From positions 1 to 9,288 of the forward strand of contig QHSM01000427.1 in the NCBI GenBank assembly GCA_003221595.1: a stretch of DNA of 9,288 nt. The letters run 5' to 3'. Every line of letters begins with the position of its first letter. Positions within the stretch are counted from its first letter, which is position 1. Shown piece after piece: positions 6,976-9,288 of the stretch. A program made the translations under genes and the position numbers. A model generated the notes under the pieces. It saw only the letters and a list, made by a program, of their open reading frames with translations, was not told the DNA's origin and ran no database searches. Source of the DNA: Candidatus Rokuibacteriota bacterium (GTDB lineage: Bacteria > Methylomirabilota > Methylomirabilia > Rokubacteriales > CSP1-6).

Positions 6976-7755
6976 ATGGCCAACACGACCGACGCGCGAC
7001 GTTCCGGAGCGACCGTCAAGCTCTTCTACCGGCCAGGCTGATCGTCCTGCGCCAAGACGAAGGAGCTCCTCTCGTCTTGGGGGGTCGAGTTCGACCCGGT
7101 CGACGTGCAGGCGAATCCGGCGGGCTACGATGAGCTGAAGCGACTGGGAATCGGACGCGTGCCGGCCGTGACGGTCGGCGATCGCGGCGCCCACGGCTGG
7201 AACCCGCCCGCGTACGCCGCGCTGCTGGGCATCCCGTACTCGGCGGCCCTGAAGCTCCCGCCGACCGAGCTGGCCAAGCGCCTCGACATCATCCTCGATT
7301 CCACCCAGGCACTCGTGCGTGCGGTCCCCGATCAGCACATGGACTGGCGGCCGCCCGAGCGCAACCGGACCCTGCGCAATCTCGGCTATCACGTCTTCCG
7401 GCTCTCGCTGGCGTTCGTGGACGGCATGGACCTCGGCGAGTTCCCGGAGAACTGGCTCCTGGACCAGGCGCCGCCCGATCTTCGCGACGGCGCGGCTCTG
7501 GCGCGCTACGGTGCCCTGGTGCGCGGGCGCATCACCGGGTGGTTCGAGGGCGCGTCGCCCCGCGAGTTCGAGCGCGTGATCAAGGTGTACTACGGCCCGC
7601 AGTCCGGCCACGACCTGCTCGAGCGCACGACGTGGCACGCCGCGCAGCACCTGCGGCAGCTCTACGCGCTGGCCGAGCGACTCGAGATCACGCCGCCGGC
7701 GCCGATGCCGGTCGACGCGTTCCAGGGACTGCCGCTCCCCGACGCACTCTGGTGA
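6976..7755 (+). CDS. Selenocysteine-containing glutaredoxin-like/DinB-like fusion protein (TGA at 7039-7041 read as Sec)
   Basis: The frame encodes 259 residues if the TGA at codon 22 is read through. Residues 1-85 have a glutaredoxin layout: strand VKLFYRPG, active site U22-S-S-C25, helix AKTKELLSSWG, strand VEFDPVDVQ, helix AGYDELKRLGI, and VPAVTVGD carrying the expected cis-proline. The TGA falls exactly on the nucleophilic Cys of the C-x-x-C motif. Residues 93-245 resemble the DinB-like four-helix bundle, with H139 (LGYHVF) and H221/H225 (WHAAQH) as a plausible metal triad. Codons on both sides of the TGA are G/C-ending (17 of 21 before, 20 of 21 up to GTG 7105), so the region is coding throughout. 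A 9-bp stem follows the TGA. Every other gene ending in the window uses TGA as a real stop, so recoding is local. A thiol/selenol redox role is inferred; the substrate is unknown. The alternative is a Cys-to-stop mutation or error, leaving a 216-residue product from GTG 7105. Confidence 0.85.
7052..7080 (+). promoter_or_regulatory. Candidate bacterial SECIS hairpin for Sec insertion at UGA 7039
   Basis: Bases 7052-7060 (CCAAGACGA) and 7072-7080 (TCGTCTTGG) are perfect reverse complements, giving a 9-bp stem. The 11-base loop (7061-7071) can close further by AGG/CCT pairing to an AGCU tetraloop with one bulged C at 7071. The stem begins 10 nt and the loop 19 nt after the UGA, within the range known for bacterial SECIS elements, and a G occurs in the first two loop bases as in known examples. 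It lies within the coding sequence (CAKTKELLSSWG), as bacterial SECIS elements do. SelB binding is inferred. The loop does not reproduce the E. coli fdhF loop. Confidence 0.75.
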
Positions 7756-8522
7756 CGCGGGTCGACTACGACGAGCGTCTCCACCGCGCGTATCGAGCCG
7801 GTCGGGCCCTCTCCGCCGACACGGGCCGGCTCTGGACGGCGGCGATCGCCCGCCACCTCGGCGGGGCGCGGGGAGACCTCACGATTCTCGACCTCGGCGC
7901 CGGCATCGGACGGTTCTCGATCCTGCTGGCCGACGGGTTCGACGCTCGGGTCGTCGCCGTCGAGCCGTCCGCGAAGATGCGCGCCGAGGCCGAGCGCGGC
8001 AGCGCGCATCCCCGGGTCGTCTACCAGGAGGGCTCCGCGGCCTCCGTCCCCGCTGCCGCCGGCGCGTTCGACTTCGCGTTCCTGTCCATGGTCGTCCATC
8101 ACGTTCCGGACCTTGCTGCCTGCGCGCGCGAGCTCTCCCGGGTCGTCAAGCCCGGCGGCCTGGTGTTCATCAGAAATACATTCGGCGGACGGCTCGACGG
8201 TGTGCCGCTCTACCGGTTCTTTCCGTCCGCCCGCGCGATCGACGAGGCGCGGCTGCCGAGAGCAGAGCAGGTCCACGAGACGTTCCGGGCGAACGGCTTC
8301 GGGTTCGTGACGCTCGAGGCGGTCGAGCAGCAGATCGACCCGAGCCTTCACGCCCACTACGAGCGCATCGGACACCGCGCCCTCTCGACCTTCGAGCTGA
8401 TGACCGACGCCGAGTTTCAGGAAGGGCTCGAGCGCATGCGGCAGGCCGTCGAGCTCGAGACCACGCCGGCGCCCGTCCTCGAGCGCGTCGATCTTCTCGT
8501 GCTGCGTCGCCAGGCGACCTGA
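7752..8522 (+). CDS. Class I SAM-dependent methyltransferase
   Basis: A 256-residue cytoplasmic methyltransferase of the Methyltransf_11/25 type. GTG 7752 overlaps the stop of the selenoprotein (GTGA), so the two are probably translationally coupled. The SAM-binding Rossmann fold shows motif I ILDLGAGIGRF (D47, G49-x-G51-x-G53), the acidic residue after strand 2 that binds the ribose (E71 in VAVEPSAKM), and the strand-4 region FLSMVVHHVPD, followed by ELSRVVKPGGLVFIRNTF. The C-terminal 90 residues (from about LYRFFPSARAID) are a less typical helical cap that probably determines the substrate, which I cannot identify. A short AT-rich codon run (AGA AAT ACA, about 8171-8179) stands out from the GC-rich surroundings. 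Partnership with a redox selenoprotein hints at sulfur, selenium, metalloid or small-molecule chemistry, but that is speculation. Confidence 0.93.
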   Translation: MTRVDYDERLHRAYRAGRALSADTGRLWTAAIARHLGGARGDLTILDLGAGIGRFSILLADGFDARVVAVEPSAKMRAEAERGSAHPRVVYQEGSAASVPAAAGAFDFAFLSMVVHHVPDLAACARELSRVVKPGGLVFIRNTFGGRLDGVPLYRFFPSARAIDEARLPRAEQVHETFRANGFGFVTLEAVEQQIDPSLHAHYERIGHRALSTFELMTDAEFQEGLERMRQAVELETTPAPVLERVDLLVLRRQAT

Positions 8523-8536
8523 CGGCCGGGCCGTCA
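8520..8536. terminator. Palindrome shared by two convergent stop codons, possible bidirectional terminator
   Basis: TGACGGCC, a single central G (8528) and GGCCGTCA form a perfect inverted repeat. The left TGA is the methyltransferase stop and the right TCA is the reverse-strand stop of the SUMF1-like gene, so the 11-base gap between the genes lies entirely inside it. As RNA it would fold from either strand with a small GC loop. No T-tract follows on either side, so intrinsic termination is uncertain. Confidence 0.45.
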
Positions 8537-9178
8537 CCCGGCGTCGCGGGCGAGTCGCACGCCGTAGTCGGAGTAGCGCAGGTGAGGCGGCAGCGACGAG
8601 CGATGGGCGACGGGACTCCAGGGGTCGGCGTGACGCCAGGCGCCGCCGCGGCTCACTCGCCGCGTTCCGGCCTGGGGACCCCGCGGGTTCCGCGTCGGCG
8701 AGCCCTGGTAGTAGGCCTCGTCGAACCAGTCGCCGCACCACTCATGGCACACGCCCGAGAGATCGGTGAGCCCCAGCGGATTGGCCGGCGTCTCGCCGAC
8801 GCGGGGCGGACGCTCGAACGTGAGGCCGGGGCTCGCGTCGCCCCACGGGTAGCGCGCATCGTCGAGGCCGCCGCGCGCGGCTCGCTCCCACTCGGCCTCT
8901 GTCGGCAGCCGCGCCCCGGACCACGCCGCGAACGCGTGGGCCTCGGCCCACGAGAGGCCGACGACGGGCTGACGCGGATCGGCGTACGCGGGGTCGGACC
9001 AGAAGGGGGGCGGTGGAGCGCTCGTCGCGGCCAGATAGGCCGCGAACTCCCCATTGTTCACCGGCGTGCGGGCGATGAGGAACGCGTCCACCCAGACCAC
9101 ATGCGCCGGGCGCTCGCATGGATGGCCCTGACTCCAGCCCATCCGGAACTCTCCAGCCGGGACGCGCGCGAAGTCCAC
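8534..9178 (-). CDS. FGE-sulfatase (SUMF1) fold protein lacking the catalytic cysteines
   Basis: A 214-residue protein with the formylglycine-generating-enzyme fold: it opens with FARVPAGEFRMG, then VNNGEFAAYL, LSWAEAHAFAAWSGARLPTEAEWERAARGG (residues about 75-103), a calcium-site-like LTDLSGVCHEWCGDWF, and RRVSRGGAWRH ending in YGVRLA. It is shorter than typical FGE proteins (about 300) but spans the core. True FGEs carry two Cys before the RVAARS-like segment; here that stretch reads AWRHADPWSPVAHRSS with neither Cys, so sulfatase-type formylglycine formation is not expected. Other members of the superfamily (EgtB-like, PvdO-like, lectin-like) have other roles; the function here is unknown. 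GTG 9178 is the only start close to the domain; an in-frame TAG lies just upstream. GAGGAG lies 15 bases before it, rather far. No signal peptide is visible. Confidence 0.88.
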   Translation of the reverse strand: MDFARVPAGEFRMGWSQGHPCERPAHVVWVDAFLIARTPVNNGEFAAYLAATSAPPPPFWSDPAYADPRQPVVGLSWAEAHAFAAWSGARLPTEAEWERAARGGLDDARYPWGDASPGLTFERPPRVGETPANPLGLTDLSGVCHEWCGDWFDEAYYQGSPTRNPRGPQAGTRRVSRGGAWRHADPWSPVAHRSSLPPHLRYSDYGVRLARDAG

Positions 9179-9182
9179 GCCG

Positions 9183-9188
9183 TATAAT
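9183..9188 (+). promoter_or_regulatory. TATAAT -10 box of the divergent promoter region
   Basis: A perfect TATAAT on the plus strand lies 53 bases before the ATG at 9242 in otherwise GC-rich DNA. The -35 region at the expected distance (about 9160-9165, GGACGC) is poor. On the minus strand the same site reads TATTAT (9189-9184), which would start transcription close to GTG 9178, giving a leaderless or nearly leaderless message. Which direction it serves is inferred. Confidence 0.5.
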
Positions 9189-9199
9189 AGGCGCTCCTC

Positions 9200-9230
9200 G
9201 ACGGTCGTCTATATGACGGTCGTCAATATA
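9200..9230. repeat. Two tandem 15-base repeats overlapping an imperfect inverted repeat (operator-like)
   Basis: GACGGTCGTCTATAT (9200-9214) is followed directly by GACGGTCGTCAATAT (9215-9229), differing at one base. The second copy also completes an inverted repeat: TATATGACG (9210-9218), GT, CGTCAATATA (9221-9230), arms matching apart from one extra base. It lies between the TATAAT box and the ribosome binding site, a position suited to repressor binding. No regulator is identifiable. Confidence 0.6.
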
Positions 9231-9241
9231 AGGAGAAGCCC

Positions 9242-9288
9242 ATGAACGTCGCCCCGCGGATGGCCCGGCTGGGAACCGAGTCCGCGTT
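9242..9288 (+). CDS. Start of a gene cut by the window edge, probably a PLP-dependent aminotransferase
   Basis: ATG 9242 is preceded by AGGAG (9231-9235) at 6 bases, and encodes MNVAPRMARLGTESA before the window ends. This resembles the N-terminus of aspartate-aminotransferase-like (class I/II) enzymes, which begin with a short segment of the type …RLGTESAFEVL…, but 15 residues are too few for certainty. It is divergent from the SUMF1-like gene, with 63 bases between the two start codons. Confidence 0.55.
   Translation, partial: MNVAPRMARLGTESA

Noticed and set aside
7039..7041. TGA as a genome-wide sense codon (alternative genetic code)
   Set aside because: Six genes in the window terminate at TGA at sensible lengths, so TGA is normally a stop here.
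7105..7755. GTG 7105 as the true start of the DinB-like gene
   Set aside because: It begins in the middle of a glutaredoxin fold, has no Shine-Dalgarno, and the upstream frame from ATG 6976 supplies the missing strand and active-site loop.
8582..9187. Plus-strand 201-residue frame
   Set aside because: It is the shadow of the minus-strand SUMF1-like gene, whose translation has clear family motifs.

Overview
The window is a densely coded, very GC-rich stretch of bacterial chromosome. Reading frames show strong G/C bias at third positions, and all six stop codons seen are TGA. The style (multi-GAF hybrid histidine kinase, CoA-metabolism enzyme, overlapping GTGA gene junctions) fits a soil or subsurface bacterium such as Candidatus Rokubacteria/Methylomirabilota or a deltaproteobacterium. 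That placement is a guess from style, not a demonstrated assignment. No mobile element, CRISPR array, rRNA or tRNA was seen.

Layout: (1) 1-1134, the C-terminal four-fifths of pyruvate kinase. (2) 1131-6103, a large membrane-anchored hybrid histidine kinase: extracytoplasmic sensor, six tandem GAF domains, HDFNN-type phosphoacceptor domain, ATPase and receiver. Its frame overlaps the pyruvate kinase stop. It is broken near position 2700 inside GAF2, where about 30-40 residues appear to be missing and the frame changes. (3) 6120-6908, an enoyl-CoA hydratase/isomerase-superfamily protein of PaaG-like type. (4) 6976-7755, a glutaredoxin-like/DinB-like fusion read through an in-frame TGA at 7039-7041. 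(5) 7752-8522, a class I SAM-dependent methyltransferase overlapping gene 4 by GTGA. (6) 8534-9178 on the minus strand, a small FGE-sulfatase/SUMF1-fold protein without the catalytic cysteines. (7) 9242-9288, the first 15 codons of a divergent gene, probably a PLP-dependent aminotransferase.

The main discovery is gene 4. A conventional reading gives only a 216-residue product starting at GTG 7105. An ATG at 6976 with a well-spaced AGGAG opens the same frame and encodes the missing first strand and active-site loop of a glutaredoxin fold. The only interruption is a TGA exactly where the nucleophilic cysteine belongs (G-TGA-S-S-C). A perfect 9-bp stem begins 10 nt after the TGA, where a bacterial SECIS element should lie. 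I interpret this as a selenoprotein with a U-x-x-C redox motif, U22 and C25, fused to a DinB-type helical bundle with a candidate metal triad H139/H221/H225. It is probably co-transcribed with the methyltransferase.

Other points of interest are a 17-bp palindrome containing both stop codons of the convergent methyltransferase and SUMF1-like genes, and a tandem/inverted repeat between a TATAAT box and the ribosome binding site of the last gene.
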